Shown here: in pieces, positions 30,610 to 43,760 of the stretch
Position numbering within the stretch: position 1 is the stretch's first letter
Layout of the letters: each line of letters opens with the position of its first letter
Origin: Fasciola hepatica
Lineage: Eukaryota; Platyhelminthes; Trematoda; Plagiorchiida; Fasciolidae
Reading direction: 5' to 3'
Length of the DNA: 64,000 nt
NCBI GenBank assembly: GCA_948099385.1
Contig: CANUEZ040000165.1
Location: forward strand, 1,562,501 to 1,626,500
Made by a program: the position numbers and the translations under genes
The notes under the pieces: generated by a model
What the model was told of the DNA's origin: nothing
What the model saw: the letters and a program-made list of their open reading frames with translations, nothing else
The model's database searches: none

Positions 30610-33482
30610 CCGGAACCCTCGATATTCTCTAGGGTGTGCCACACCAATCACCAGCGTTGCCATCACCTTAGCGTAAGCCTACCCGGTTACAAAGCCTGAA
30701 CATATTTGCTTCCGCCACTGAGTCCAGTGCCTCTGAAATCGCTTTTAACTGTATGGAATACCACTGGTTGCTTGAAAGATAGTCTCTAAACATTCCCGGT
30801 GCTAATTTCTACTTGGTCTTTGTCTCTGTCTCGGGCCCAAGAAGCAGCACCTGTCAAACTCCTCAACCCCCATCCCGTGGTCACCCCGAATCGATACATT
30901 AGACACTCATCGCTCAACATCCTTCCCTATCCCATTACTTCAGCATCCTCCCATGATTGGCCTATATAACTTTTGATATTTAGCCAAGAAAACTGCAACC
31001 ATCTGTGGATCGTCCTGATGCTTCTTGCTGTTAGTGCTGCAAGTAGTGCCCCATCGTTTTGCAAAACGTTTTGCCGGTGGACATGAACCCCATGAAATAA
31101 TCACAGGCTGTAGTTTACTCTACATTCCCCTGCTTTTTCCGTCCAATGTAGACCTCCTTGGGGTTCTGACTTCGTGGATATGGCAAGTGTTACCGCGGAA
31201 CATCTGTAAACATTCCTGGCTGTGATTGTCTCCCTGCACAAAGCTGGCCACCGATGAGACGACAGAAACCTCAAAAAGTAAGAGATTGGCGTAGAAAAGA
31301 GAGAAACAAATACCTCACTGTTTTGTCTTCCAGGCATACCAGCCTTGTCACATGTGAGTCATGTCTCCAGGCTGCCTTGATGCTACGGACTGATTCGTGT
31401 GGTTGACCAGTTTCCAAGGCGGTTTGCTACATGCCGTCCACATTTTGGCCTGGGGGTGAGAGCTATGGTCACCCAACAAAAGCAGCTCCGCCTTCTCTGA
31501 CAGCCAGATATTTGACTGTGATAAAACTATGAAAATAATGAAAGCGTCTAAAAGTGTCGATCACTCTTGGCGAGCCACGAGCTGGATGCCAAGGGGCTTG
31601 CCTCGTGCTACCTCCCTACCCGAAGCAGGCTCTAGTGCCGCCCACCATCAGCACTGAATGTAGACCGTTAGAGTTCGCTTCCCCGCCGAAAATTCGGATC
31701 CATCCAGTTCCCACTTCTCACGGCGCTCCGAACCAGCCTTCACTTCGGTGTTGTCCTGCTTTGCTATAAGGTAGCGACGACAAAGGTGCCGCGGTAACCT
31801 TGCAGTCACTACTTCAGATTTCCTTGCTCACGCTCGAGTATAAACTCAATACGAGAGAACGACACCCTAATAGTTCCTTCTACTTTGAGGCCTCTCAGAA
31901 ACCATTCAGCATAGAATAACCACAACACCAGAAAATGGCAGTAACAAATATAGCTCTGTGTTGGCAGCTCACCAGTCCCATTCACTCATACACTGTCCTT
32001 TCAAGCCTGCCTTACGGCCTCGGTGCTGCGCTGCTTTCTACGTAGGCAAACAGCACTGAGGGTTACCATTTCTAACTATTCTCAACCGTGAATCCTTAGG
32101 TTTTTCTTAGTGTCCAAGCATTTCCGCGCCAAAGTGCGAACCATCAGTCTCTTGGAATGCATACACAGTTGCCTAACCGGTGTACGCAACTAAACTGTCC
32201 TGTAGCAGTATAGCGCAATCCCATCCGAGCCAACTTTACCCAGAAAGTGGAGTAGGAGCGGCTGGCTGCTTCATTGAAATTTCATCCTTACCCCATTTAC
32301 GTTAACCTAGCCGGTTCATGATTATTTCCGTCATATATTACCAGAACCTACAGCTGGAACCAAGCCCAGACTGGAATACCCATTTATTTCAGGATGGTCG
32401 TCTCTCACCATATCAGTCACCAAGCTGGACAACCAAAGATGCCACTTTGACTCCTACCGACAGAAACCAAAGTGGAACCTTTAATATCAGTTGGGACCAC
32501 AAAGCCTCTTCTGCCGATATCACCATAGCAGCGAACACAAATAACAGTGCACGCAGAACCTGCCAATATGCCGGTCAACACCAGTCATCAGTTTAATCCG
32601 TCATATCTCGCCACACCCGGCCAATTGACCGAACATCCTTCACCAAGCTGGAGGAACCACGCCCATAGAATGTTGCACATTACCGTTAATGACGCTGAGT
32701 GACACCGAGGCCAAATGCGTCAGTATATATGTATATATGTATGTCAGTGAAACGGCGTAATAAAGCTCCAGCTCATGCGGAGATTTCCCTTTTTAGTACC
32801 CGTCTCAACAGTTCATTTTTCCTTGAAAATATAGCCGGCTGGAAATTGACTCTCTACTTTTCCAGGCCCTTCCAGCTGCGCCTTTTCACTTCTGAATGGT
32901 ACAGGTTATTGATCGTGAAACTGAACTCACCTCTTTGTGGGCCGCCGTTCCTCCCACATCCACCAATGTTCCTAAGTACACTTTCATAAAATTGGTTTAA
33001 TGTCTCCGTGCTTCAAAACTCATTCCTTCTACTGAACTCCGGTAAATCTGTCACTCAAGGTTTGCATCATCTTCATGGTTTGCTATCCTCTTCGCAAGCA
33101 TCAATTCTCCCCAGTATACTTCCAATTTTGTTTTCGTTTTCTTCTTTTTTAGTACTTACTCCAACAGTCGAACTCCAGTAAGCCTCCGTTTTCCATGGCT
33201 TGCATCATTCTCGTTTATAATGCATATTTAGCTCTGTGCTAACAACCTTTTCGGCACCCCTACGGCACACCACTGACCAGCTCAAACTCAAAACTGGTTT
33301 AAAACTGCAGCACAAACCATTAACAGAGTGATCCTTTCAAACTATTACTGGCCATGTTTATCTTTGGCAGTCACTTTTGATTTTTATTCCTAAAATTTGT
33401 GGATATTCCATCTCATGGAGTAGCCTGTTTCACCATGTCCATGCACTTGCGCGTGCATCTCGACCAAGTCCGAGAAATATCC
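30610..33482 (+). repeat. LINE-A 3' UTR (about 2.9 kb)
   Basis: This stretch follows the ORF2 stop and ends near 33482 with a diverged form of the LINE end seen at 4700-4760 and in LINE-B (AATTTGTGGATATTCC..., CATGTCCATGCACTTG..., GAGAAATATCC). An internal block at 32160-32215 matches, in reverse complement, 42045-42105 in another copy. No protein signal was found in it. Confidence 0.7.
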
Positions 33483-33599
33483 CATTAACATAATCATCAT
33501 CATTATTACGGGAATGGCCACAGCTAGTCAAGCTTCGAGAATTCAGCCGGATAAGTGAAACTTTCTGTCGTTCAATAAGTCCTCATTTGGGGGGGGGGT

Positions 33600-35100
33600 T
33601 TACCGTCTGCAAAGGAGTTGGCCTCAGAAGTCGATGCCCCTCTCTGGAGATTTATCTTCAGCTTTTACACTGGACAACTGGAGTGAACGGGTGACGCTGA
33701 GATATGAGATGAGTGCCTACAGAAATTGGGACTTGGTTTCTGAAGCTCGAAAGGTGATGAGCAACTTGTTCCAGAATTCGGAGTAGAAAAGAAGGAAAAA
33801 ACGTGACCGTATGGCCGACTTAGCCAATTAGAAGGGACAGTAAAATGCCTGTGCCGAAGTAAGTAGGGGTCTCACAGGAGAAGCTTACTGGGTTAAAGGA
33901 AAAGGACCGTTTATGGAGCAGGTTATACAAGAAGACTAAGTTTAGTCTCAAGTTGTGGAGCCAGAGTGGGCCAAGATTCAGATGTTTGCATCGTTCTCTA
34001 TAGCTTCAAGACGTGGACCAACCGAGTAGCTGTTTGGTAAAACGCCTTTGTATGCTTTCTATCGCAACTCTGTCAAATTTTGTGATGTTAGAATATATTA
34101 TTGGACAGGATTCAAGCAAAGGCCTGACGTAGGGTTTGTAGATGCTGACGATACTGTCCCAGAGACGAAAAAAGCGTAAGAGAAGAGCTACACTTCTTCT
34201 AGCCTTGGCCGCTCGGATGGCGGTGTGCTCAGAAAAATTGGGGGAGCAGGAATAGTTGAGGCCCAAATCGCGTATGGTAGGTCGGCTGGCTATTGGAGAC
34301 CCACCATGAGTTAAGGATCCAGGGGGTAATTAGAATTTGCAGGTTGGGGCCTCGCAATTATCGGTGGAAAAGCTCATCATCCAGGTGTGACACCGGCGTT
34401 CAAGTGCGGAAAGGTCAGCGTAAGCGCTTCAAAAAGTAGGAATAGCATCATTAGGATTGAAAGAGAAGACTGTTTTGATATCGTCTGCAAACAAGAATGG
34501 CGTGTCACTGTGCACTAGATCCAATGCGTCATTAATGTACATTAGAAATAGGAGAGGACCCGGCACGCTGCCCTGGATAACGCTACTAGTAGCGGGTTTC
34601 TGGCTAGAAATATGCACATCACTGAGTACCACTCAAGAAAGCTGAGTGAGATAAGATTGCAGTTAAGAAAGCAGTGGGCCAGCAATGTCGAATGAACTCC
34701 ATTTACCTATGAGATATGGGTGTGGAACACGGTCGAAAGCCTTCGACAGATCCAGATAGATAATTACTAACGCCTACCCACTATCGACGGTCTAAGTGAC
34801 TAGGTTGAGGAAGTCAAACTCACATGTGGCGCATGATCACGATTTGAGAAACCTGTGCTGCCTATTGATAAGGATGTTTGAAGCGAGAAGACAGGCAGTA
34901 ATGCCGCCTTTGACAGTCGTTTCCATTATTCTGGAAATTATGGGGGTGCGATCAATGGGACGGTAATCAACGAGTTCGTGGACAGGTCCCATTTCGCGTC
35001 GTGAAATAACGACCGAACGCTTCAAGCTCGACGTTACCAGACTGGACTTGATTGACAAAGTAAATGGGTCTAATAATAGAAGTGGAAGGTCCGACCCACC
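33600..35100 (-). pseudogene. LINE-C reverse transcriptase and C-terminus
   Basis: The minus strand shows YRPIDRTPIISRIMETTV (35058 downward), SSVIQGSVPGPLLFLMYIND then an intact FLFADDIKTVF (about 34500-34570), GLNYSCSPNFSEHTA, YVRPLLESCPIIYS, ESIQRRFTKQLLGWS (34006) and a decayed FWNKL tail to about 33600. Stops and frameshifts separate these pieces. The family is the same as LINE-A, B and E by motif wording. Confidence 0.83.
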
Positions 35101-36347
35101 GCTAAGGATTGCAGCTGGAGTTAACCCATCTGGTCCAGGACGCGCAGATGGAATGCGTCCGGAGGTAGTGTCTACTTCAAATGTTAGGATAGATGAAGAA
35201 GAGCTGGTAAACGCAAAAGGATTCTGAGAAGGGCTATGTCTGAGGCGGGGGCCATGGAATTGACGAAGTAAAGGTTGAAGGCCTCAGCGATATCAGGAGA
35301 GGAGATGGCCGAAGTCTCATTCGATGACACAACGTGTTGGATAGTAGTGTCTGTTGCCGAATTCCAAGATTCATGTGGGACTGATAGTTCTAAGGCTTTA
35401 TTGGGATGCCCTAAAGCTTTGGTTTCTTCATTTCGGGCCGTTCTTTCCTTAGGCCCCGGATAGTATCAGTGAAAAGTGTTAGTTTCGTGGGAAGAGAGAC
35501 TTTGTGGTTTCAGAGGTGAGGATTTTGCGCCCTAAGGCACTTTTGTTGGACGGAGGCAAGTTTGGATTTCATGAGGTAGGAGTCTTAGACCATTGGACTA
35601 AGCTTCAAGAGGCAGTTTCCCATGTTAGGGCAAAAGTGATTGGCCGCCTGTTGGTGGTCAGCCGTTAGAAAAAACCGCTTCAATCTCGGTCACGGATGAA
35701 ATCCCGCAGAAGTTTCCAATTCAGACTGAGAGAATTGTTGACTGCGGTTAGAGAGCCTGGTGGATAAGGAGGGAGTGAAAGATCTTCTGCTACTATCTCA
35801 TGGTCGCTACTCGGAAATTTACGCAGAACCCAAACCGGAAAGTTGGAAACGCCCTGAGTGAACGTAGGATTTAGGATCTTAGCGTTCCTAGTGGGTGTTT
35901 CAACGTGTTGCACCCAAACTCCAATTTGAGTATAGGAGACAGGGCCCATCAATTTGGTAGATGCTGTAAGGTTCTTCCGGGATATTTAAGGCCAGTGAAA
36001 ATCACCAATTATGATTTTCGCTGACAGAGGTAGTAGTGAAAATAATCAAAGGCTCCAGTTAAAGGAGGTGGGCTGTACTGTTAAGTTGTGTGGGCGAAGT
36101 AAAATTGCTGAGAACTGTGCGGATGTCAGCGGCCCAAAGTGATATAGGCATGGGAAGTCATCAGTCGTTAGGGAAGAAACAAAATTGGTACCGAATGCCT
36201 TGGAGGTCTCATAAGAATTCGTTGTATTATTGCTGTTATATATGTAATGGATGAGTTGGGAGAATCGCCGTGGTTGTTTCTCAGATTCCTCAGCTTGGAT
36301 AAAGCTTTGGTCCTTTTCAGATGACCCAGCACCCGTAATTCTTGTAT

Positions 36348-37310
36348 TTAATCGGGGGATATTCCAACCAATTTCTTTGGATAAGATAAACGGTTCATTT
36401 GTAAGAGAAACGGGAAATCTCTATACTTAGGGGACTTGCGTTGTTTTATGGAAAGCTTTTGTTTTAGTCCGCGAAAACTGTGTGGTCTATCGCGTCCAGG
36501 TAGTCTTTGGGTTGGGGTAATTACATCAAGACATGTACGTGGTGTGGAGTAAAGCTGATCCACCAAGGTATGCAAGTCGTCAGGTGGAAAGAAAGTATAC
36601 CAGTTCTGGACGCGAGTGAGTGGGGGTAAGTGATTCCAGCTAGCTTGGTTTAGCGGCCATTTTGCGGTTGGTTTGTGGGCGGCTCGTGTCAGCACTGAAA
36701 ACTCACAGCTTATCGGTGAGTGGCCGCATCCTAGGATGCCATTCACGACCGATATGTCTGCAGGAGATAATACATCCGTTAAGACGAGGCCAAGAATTTT
36801 GCTGCCTCTGGTTGGGCACATCATATGATGAGTCCATCCTCCTAAATGGATTTTGGCCAAGAGGTGTGATAGGTGATGTGAGGCTTCCAAAGTGGACCAC
36901 AGGATGCCTGGTGTGTTAAATTCGCCGGCCACCAGTTTTGGACTGGGTATGTCAGTATGTCAGGGCTTCTATGATAGGCAAGAAGTCGTTCTGATCGGTA
37001 TTCGGAGGGCGGCAGAGGCAACCATTAATGAAGTCAGAACATCCTGCAGTGATCTGCAGCCAAACTGAAACCCGCAAGTTATCCAGTATGGGGTGCTGAA
37101 ATATCTTCACTCGCACGGTTCACCTTACACATATACAAGACGGCCTTCCCCCCACTAGGTGGGTTTGTTTTTCCTCAAAGCTCGGTATCCAATGATAGAA
37201 ATATTCTTGTTTGGAGTGTTATCTTTCATCCAGGTTTTGGTAATCAAAATAAGGTCGTAATCAGACGTGAATCTTGACGTACGTAGCTTTCGCATCTTTT
37301 TCACTGATGA
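36348..37310 (-). pseudogene. LINE-C endonuclease domain
   Basis: The minus strand reads YDLILITKTWMKDNTP (37260 region), IIGYRALRKNKPT, then from 36932 an open 194-codon frame: AGEFNTPGILWSTLEASHH...MMCPTRGSKILGLVLTDVLS...ILGCGHSPISCEF. These are the GDFN.P.I.W, PTR...L.LVLT and G.SDH motifs of APE-type endonucleases, with the final SDH changed to GHS. Confidence 0.78.
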
Positions 37311-37980
37311 GCTTTCCTATAACCCTCAGCACGAACGTCCAGGATCGAGAGTTTACCGGCTTCCTATTGACCCGCACCCAGTCCTCTCAGCACTCCTTCT
37401 TAATACCCTTGGTTCACTGCTTGCAGCAGCCCAAAAGATCTTCCGTAGATTCACCTATCCGTTCACACCCTGCTCCGGATAGGGGCATGGCACTTTCATC
37501 TGTGGGTTCCCTTGTCCGTCACTGGCAGCTTCGTAATAAGCAGAGTGGACTTTGCCCGTTGTCCCCGGTTTTGAGGTTCACATAGGTTGAGAACCATCAA
37601 ATCAATTTTCAGTGCATTTCAGACCTCCTATCTAAGGCTAAAAGATCGACTCTGGGTTGGTTTTTTTGCCGAGGAGGACCTTCGGAAAAGTGGGCATGAT
37701 CTTTGTCTAGCTACCTTATCTCTCATCCGACGGAACTCTTAAGCGGGCCATTGGGTGCTGTTTATCGTTCATTCTACTTTATCTTATTATTAGCATACAA
37801 AAAGACCCAATATTTCTATTCCACCGGTTCTGACTTACTCGATGAGGGGTTGTCCTGCGGATCCTGCGCTTACTCCTCCATTTCCAGCTCTTGCCAAAAT
37901 ACCAAAAGCCCGAATGCTTGCCTTTCTTGCAAAGCCCTCATTTCTCGCTCTACTCTCTCCCCTAGGTGACTTTCTTTCAC

Positions 37981-40794
37981 TTTATTTTCGGCATCACCAT
38001 ACCAACTGGAATCACTAGCTCCGAAACCATGAGCTAGCAAACCACTCACAGGGACTTAGCAAGAATCCCGGCCGTCCTGCCTTGATTCATGTTCAGCCCC
38101 ACCCAAGTCCTATGACGTCCTCCTACATCTAGCCACTGGTGCCCCGTAGTAACGTTATGACCAAAACGAAGTATTCTTGGCCCGGATGAAGGCTCCTCAA
38201 AGATTCAATGCTCGGTTTACAATACAACACACTTCGTTCATTCCGAGAAATGACAAAGCGACGCGAAGCCAAGCCTGATAGAGTACTTAAATCGAAAGAA
38301 TACTGCTGTGCCAGTTCTACGTCACTATTTGTGAATATACGATAAGCTGATAACAATTGCTTCCTTGGCAATGAGCCCTGGCTACTATCCCGTCAATGGA
38401 TAATAAATTTTCGAAAAAAGCCTAACCCGACAAAACAGCAACCGGAAGGAGCCGGCCAAAAGCAAACGTTTTTTGTCCAAATGATGACAGTAAGTTCGGC
38501 GAGCTTGATCAAGCCCGATAAACAACTTTCTGGGCGCAAAAAATAAAAAACCGTCCAACCTAATGTCTACAGTCCGTCGAAGCTAGCAAAAAAAGAAACT
38601 GCTGCGACGAAACTAAATGCTCCGATCCACCAAGCCTCGCCTTTACACTGAACACCTTCATGGTTCTCTCAGGGGAAAGGTCCAAAATAAGAGGAGAAAA
38701 AATACCTGTGACGGAAAATGAAACCTAAAAAATACCGGTAATAGTAAGCCTAATGTAGAATTATTCAGTCCGGTGGCGGCGAAGAAGTGGATTTCAGAGG
38801 AAAGGCAAGGAATTTTCATTCCTTCAAGATGTTACGAGATGACACTCAGAACCGCCTTGTCCAGGCAGGCTGGAACAACTGAACCTTTTTCCGCAGGAAC
38901 GAAAGCACCGGAGAGAAAACCTAGTCGAGACTTCCAGGCTTACAAAGAGACTGTTGCTAGAAGTCCCCGCTCTTCTGAATCTCAGCTGCAAAAGACAAAC
39001 AGAGGCGTGGGCTGAAGCTGACCGAACAGGGGACAAATGGCAGTTTCACGGTACAGTCTTTTGAATATCTTCAGATGAACCCCCGTAGCCAGCTCCCGGT
39101 GAAAATGTTGCCTCCAGAACTGCAGCAGAGTTGGAGGCTCGCCTAGATGTTAGCTGGCCAAAAGGTTGATCTGTTTACAGCCAATATCCTACCTGACAAA
39201 ATATTCTTCCAATTAGCCGCTGATCTGAGGGCCTCACCCGTTTCAGGTCCCTGTCTCTCTCTAGTCGATCAGATGGGGCTACGTCCATGCTATAAATCCT
39301 TCAGACCATCACTTCTGCCAATGGCGAGCACGAAACTTTGCACATTCGGTACAAGTAAATCATTTACTAAGACACGAAAACACAAACAAAGTATACATGG
39401 TTGCAGAGCGGCATGACATATTTAAGCTCGTTTACTCAAAACCTGGACTAACCGAATAGACCAAAACCGCAAATGCTGTGACTTGACCTGACCTGAATTC
39501 ACGTTAAGATAAATTGCTTCTAATAAGAAATGGTGCCCTTTTGCACTTTGATTTTGAAACCTGGCAGCAAGTTCTGCAGCAAGTGAGCCTTTAAAGGAAG
39601 CTGCAGATCGGAGTCGTTGGTAGAATCCCGATAAGCTATACTTTGTCTTAGAGTCACAAAAACTAACCCATATTTTCCGTTCCCTGATAGAACTGGGCTT
39701 GGACTAAATTCCAACTTTCCGAATAAGAAATCAAGCAAACTAGGGAGATACAGTGATGTCTGGACAGCGCAGCCGTCTGGAAGCAAGACTGGTTCTAGCC
39801 ATAAGAAATTTTGTGCTAAATAAACGCAACTTTGTGAGACTTGAGACCACTGAAAGTTTGAAGTGCTTTGCGCTAAACCAAATGTTTCGGTGTGCTGTGG
39901 AACAACAAAGGTTATTTTGCCCCACCGTGGGCTCCAAAGTAGATTCGCGGCATGCTCCTTAGTCAGGCAGTCCTTTTTCATTCTCCACATAAGGTGTCTA
40001 GAAGTCTTTCAGTACTCTCACTTAGCGATTTTTTTCTTATTTGTTACAGATGAGCATATTTTGATCGTTTACGACTGGTTGCCGATTTTTAACGCGTGTC
40101 GATTTGTCTTTAGGCTGTCCATTACTCTACGCTTACCGCGTCGCGGGAGATGTATTGCCCTTGCCGCGGGTTGCGAGAAGAGAATAGACGATGTTGTCTA
40201 CGGAGAAGTTGCAATAGGTGGGCTCATAGAGACTGCCCTGGGGTCAGCACTATTATTTCGCAAGAAGTGCTGAGTGGACTGTGCTCGTGGTCCCCGCAAG
40301 AATGCTGCAAAACTAGCCAATATAAAACCTTTCAATCGAGATGAAGTTCAACTTCTTCCTGAAAACTCCACAGGAGCTGGGCACAGGACAACACTATACG
40401 GTTTTCTTTCTACCAGTTCCTATTCAGTTGTCCCCGGAAGGTCCGACTAAATGGTTGTAGTTTGACGAGACCAAGCACGTGTCTGCCTTACAACAGCGGA
40501 CTCTACCCATGTGCAATGAATTGCCGAGGTGTCAAGCAGAAGCCTTAGAGGAACAAATAAAGTGAGAAGAAACATAACAAGAAAAAGGCCACGGACAACA
40601 TCCTCAAGAAATACTGATCCTGTGACCTTGCTCTGGGAATTCAGTCAAAAGACCTGGGGAGACTTATCCGGTCGCTGACGTAGATATCAAGACATAAGCT
40701 GCTCACACTCAAGTGCCCCCGTATTACCAGATCATGGCCACTTGGACAAAAAATTCAGATTGCTTAGTATTTTCCTGCTTTTTCCACCGAGATA
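37981..40794. other. About 2.8 kb without a confident gene
   Basis: No domain-bearing frame was recognised. A 156-codon minus-strand frame (39520-39990) shows no motif. At 40141-40275 one plus-strand frame has a PHD-like cysteine/histidine pattern (CPCRG...CNRWAHRDC), possibly the end of a lost transposon gene. Composition matches the surrounding repeat debris. Confidence 0.45.
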
Positions 40795-42120
40795 CACATA
40801 TATTGGTATATTTCTCGGCCATGGTCGAGAAGCAGGAGCTAGCGCATGATCACGGTGTAACACGGTACTCAATAAGGTGGAATATTCACAAATTCAAAGT
40901 ATGAAAGTCAAGAGTATCAGCGATAGATAAACATAGCCGGCAACAGTTTGAATGAATCATTTAAATAATGGTTTGCACACCAGTTTCAAACCGGTTTCGA
41001 ATCCGGTCTGGGCGGTGATGCGCGGTAGAGATGTCGAAAAATCGTTAACACAGTGCCAAGAACGCATTATGAACGAGAATGATGCAAGCTGAGGAAAACA
41101 GAGGCCTACTAAGGTTCTGCAGATGGAGTAAATTTTGAACAAGAAAAAATTGTGAAGAAGTGTTCCCGGGAAAATCGATGCATGCGAAGAGGATAGCGAT
41201 CCATGAAGACGATGCAGACCCTGAATGACGGATTTGCAGGAGTTCAATAAACGGAATGAGTTTCATAACGGTGCAGAGACCAGTTTCGTGAAGGTGAACA
41301 CTGGTGGATGTGGGAGAAAAAGCAACCACTAAAAAGGTGAGTTTAGATTCAGGATCAGTAACGTGTACCATTCAGAAATGAGAAAGCGCAACTGGAGGGT
41401 CCTCGAGAAGTGGAGAGACGATTTCCAACCGGCTACAATTCGGAGGAAAGGTAAACTGTGGTGACGGATATAGCGTGGGAAATCTCTGCATGGGCTTGAG
41501 CGTTAATATGCTGTTTCACTGACAAATATGTACGTATATGTTGACACATTTGCCTTCCGTATTTTTCAGCGTCATTTCTGGTAGGGTACGACATCTTATG
41601 GGTATGTTTCGTCTGGCAGGGCAAAGTATGTGTCAGACAATCTGTCGTGTTCGGCCGTATATTAGCAGCATGTGCGTAGACTGGAATTCGTGTTTGTTGC
41701 GTTAGAAAACGCTGAACGATCTGATAAGCAATTGGGAGTAGTTCCTGTCGGGTGGCTCGATTTCGGTCCCAGTTGCTATGGTAGGTTTTACTTGAGTCTC
41801 TCCGTACGAGTCAAAGTGGCATCCTTGGTTATCCAGTTCGGTGACTGCTATAGTGGGAGGCAACGAACCTGAAATAAAGGAGGATTGCAGTCTGGACATG
41901 GTTCCAGCTGTGGGTTATGATGATATATGAAGACAATAAATAATGGACTGGTTAGGTGTGTGTGAGTGAAGCATGGATGAAGTTTCATTTGAGCAGTCAG
42001 TGGCACCTAATCCACATTCTAAGTAAAATAGGCTCGCAGTGGATATGCGCTATACTGCTGCAGGCTAACAAAGTTGCGTACACTGGTTTGGTAACTGTGT
42101 ATGCATAGTTGTGCTCGTTT
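40795..42120 (-). repeat. LINE 3' UTR copy, minus strand
   Basis: 40800-41050 is a diverged match to 19720-19960 of LINE-B (TATTTCTCGGCCATGGTC, then ...AATATTCACAAATT..., GGTTTCGAATCCGG...). Around 41880-41930, TCTGGACATGGTTCCAGCTGTGGGTTATGA-like sequence matches 20838-20870 at the same distance from the end. 42045-42105 matches LINE-A 32160-32215 inverted. It is a UTR-only fragment of the LINE-A/B family. Confidence 0.7.
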
Positions 42121-42849
42121 TGATACGTATCAACTCCCGATCAAAAGCAGAAACCTGAAAGTGCAAGCAGCAAAGACACACCAAGATGCGGAATTCAGTT
42201 GTTATGGTGAGTTAGATATGTATTTCTTCTTAGGCATTTTCAGCCTCAATTACTTTGTGATTCTACACGAAGTATTTCGCAAATCCTCTTTGGTTCGCAC
42301 CAAAACATCGCCTAGCTAGTGTGTCTACCCAGGCAGCACAAGAGGATACCCACCAATCGGCTGAGTTCCTGCTGAGGAAAGGTCTAAGAAACTAACTCTC
42401 GTACACCAAAAACACAATTAATCGACAGAAATGACTGATAAACGATCACGGATGCAAACCAATCGAAGTGAAAATATATAAGAGATATTTAGCAATGTTA
42501 ATCTGTTTGATTCTTGCCGCAATTAGACAGGGAAATTTCCCTCTGTCAATTTATACGGATTTCAAAGCCTATACTCTATAAATGAAAATCACTTCTCGTG
42601 ACCAGAATATTGCGCGTCACAAATTTCGGTATCTCGTTTGTTCTGACTAATTCCTTTTTGGCTGCCAGTTTCAAGTGATATTCCTTCGAAGTCATTGCTC
42701 AGAGTTCGATATTTGGCATTTTACAGTGTTCAGCTGAATCTTAGTTGTTGTTACTGTGTTTGAAGTTTACCTTCTTGTTTTACGTGATGATAGACAAGAC
42801 GGACAGTGAATTATTGCAGCTTTTGATACTGTTGCTACATCTCCCCCTA
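42121..42849. other. About 0.7 kb with nothing recognised
   Basis: AT-rich, short open frames only; possibly more diverged LINE sequence. Confidence 0.4.
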
Positions 42850-43760
42850 AATCCACAGCTGGCACAAAAGTCAGACCGCAGAGCCTTTCCACTCCCACTT
42901 CAGAACTTGCCAGCACTTACTGGAGCACTCTATGCTAAGTGCGGCCCAACATGGATTCCCCAAAAAGGGGCTCGTCTAACCACTCTCTTTTGCCTCTTAG
43001 ATGAAAGGGCTGGACGACCGAATGAAGGTAAGCAAGTTGAGGTACGCTGCCTCGACTTTAGCAAGGCTTTCGACTCCGCTAATCATCGTCCTTTGCTGTG
43101 CAGGAAGGGGACGTTCGGTATAGGTGGGTCAGTATGTATGTGGCTGGCGGACTTTCTCTCCCACAGGAAGTTTAATGTCAAAGTGGGGGACAGGTGCTTT
43201 AGTTTGGTGGATGTCACTAGTGGTTTAACTCGGGTATCTATCCAAGGCCCGGCGCTATCCTCGTTGTTCAATAGCGACCTGAAATCCGCCTAGTTTCATC
43301 TTTGCGGATGACGTGAAGGTTGTTGGATCTGAATGAAGAGTCGGCTTAGGCAGGGATATAGGAACCGTCCAGGGCTAAGCACACAGGTGGAACTTACGAC
43401 TGAACTCCAGAAAAAGCCATTCGCTATCAAGACCAGCAGAAAGCCTAACTGTCGCTCATGACCCAAGGGCTGTTCACCACAGAGGTAGTCAGCGGGGTTG
43501 ACGACCTCGGGGTCATCATGAACAGTGACTTTAAGTGGTCGAACCAGTGCAACGCTGCAGCACAAACTGCTCGTGGAGAGCTCCTTGGATTGCGATCAGT
43601 GTTGTCTTGCCGGCAGCCGAACATTCTCATACTTACCCACATGGCCATAGTACGACCTCATTTAGAGTGGAGCATACAGGCTTGGTCAACCTTTCACAAA
43701 AAGGACGCCGACCGTTTAGAGGACATTCAGCGTCTCGCGACGCTAATGGTTGAGTGGTAA
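42850..43760 (+). pseudogene. LINE-D reverse transcriptase (second LINE family)
   Basis: The plus strand reads ARLTTLFCLLDERAGR, GKQVEVRCLDFSKAFDSANHR, IGGSVCMWLADFLSHRKFNVKVG and LVDVTSGLTRVSIQGPALSS, then a frame change to FIFADDVKVVGSE (about 43296), then DLGVIMNSDFKWSNQC...ARGELLGLRSVL...AIVRPHLEWSIQAWS...DRLEDIQRLAT, ending at 43760. The wording (LDFSKAFDSVNH, FLS.R...V) marks a CR1-like LINE distinct from LINE-A/B/C/E. One or more frameshifts and stops (near 43290 and 43340) disable it. The 5' end is truncated. Confidence 0.83.

Larger units (their letters stand above)
33590..37980 (-). mobile_element. LINE-C, near full-length coding region, minus strand
   Basis: The order on the minus strand is ORF1-like coiled sequence (about 37980-37640, RVEREMRALQERQ), endonuclease (about 37310-36700), linker, RT (about 35060-33600). 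It faces LINE-A tail to tail. A nine-G run lies near 33590, and the UTR expected beyond the ORF2 end is missing, so the 3' part was lost. All domains are interrupted by stops. Confidence 0.75.

Noticed and set aside
39520..39990. 156-codon minus-strand frame
   Set aside because: No recognisable motif, an overlapping plus-strand frame of similar quality, and surroundings made of repeat debris.
40141..40275. PHD-like cysteine/histidine pattern
   Set aside because: Only half of the metal ligands are present, it is not attached to any other domain, and it could arise by chance.
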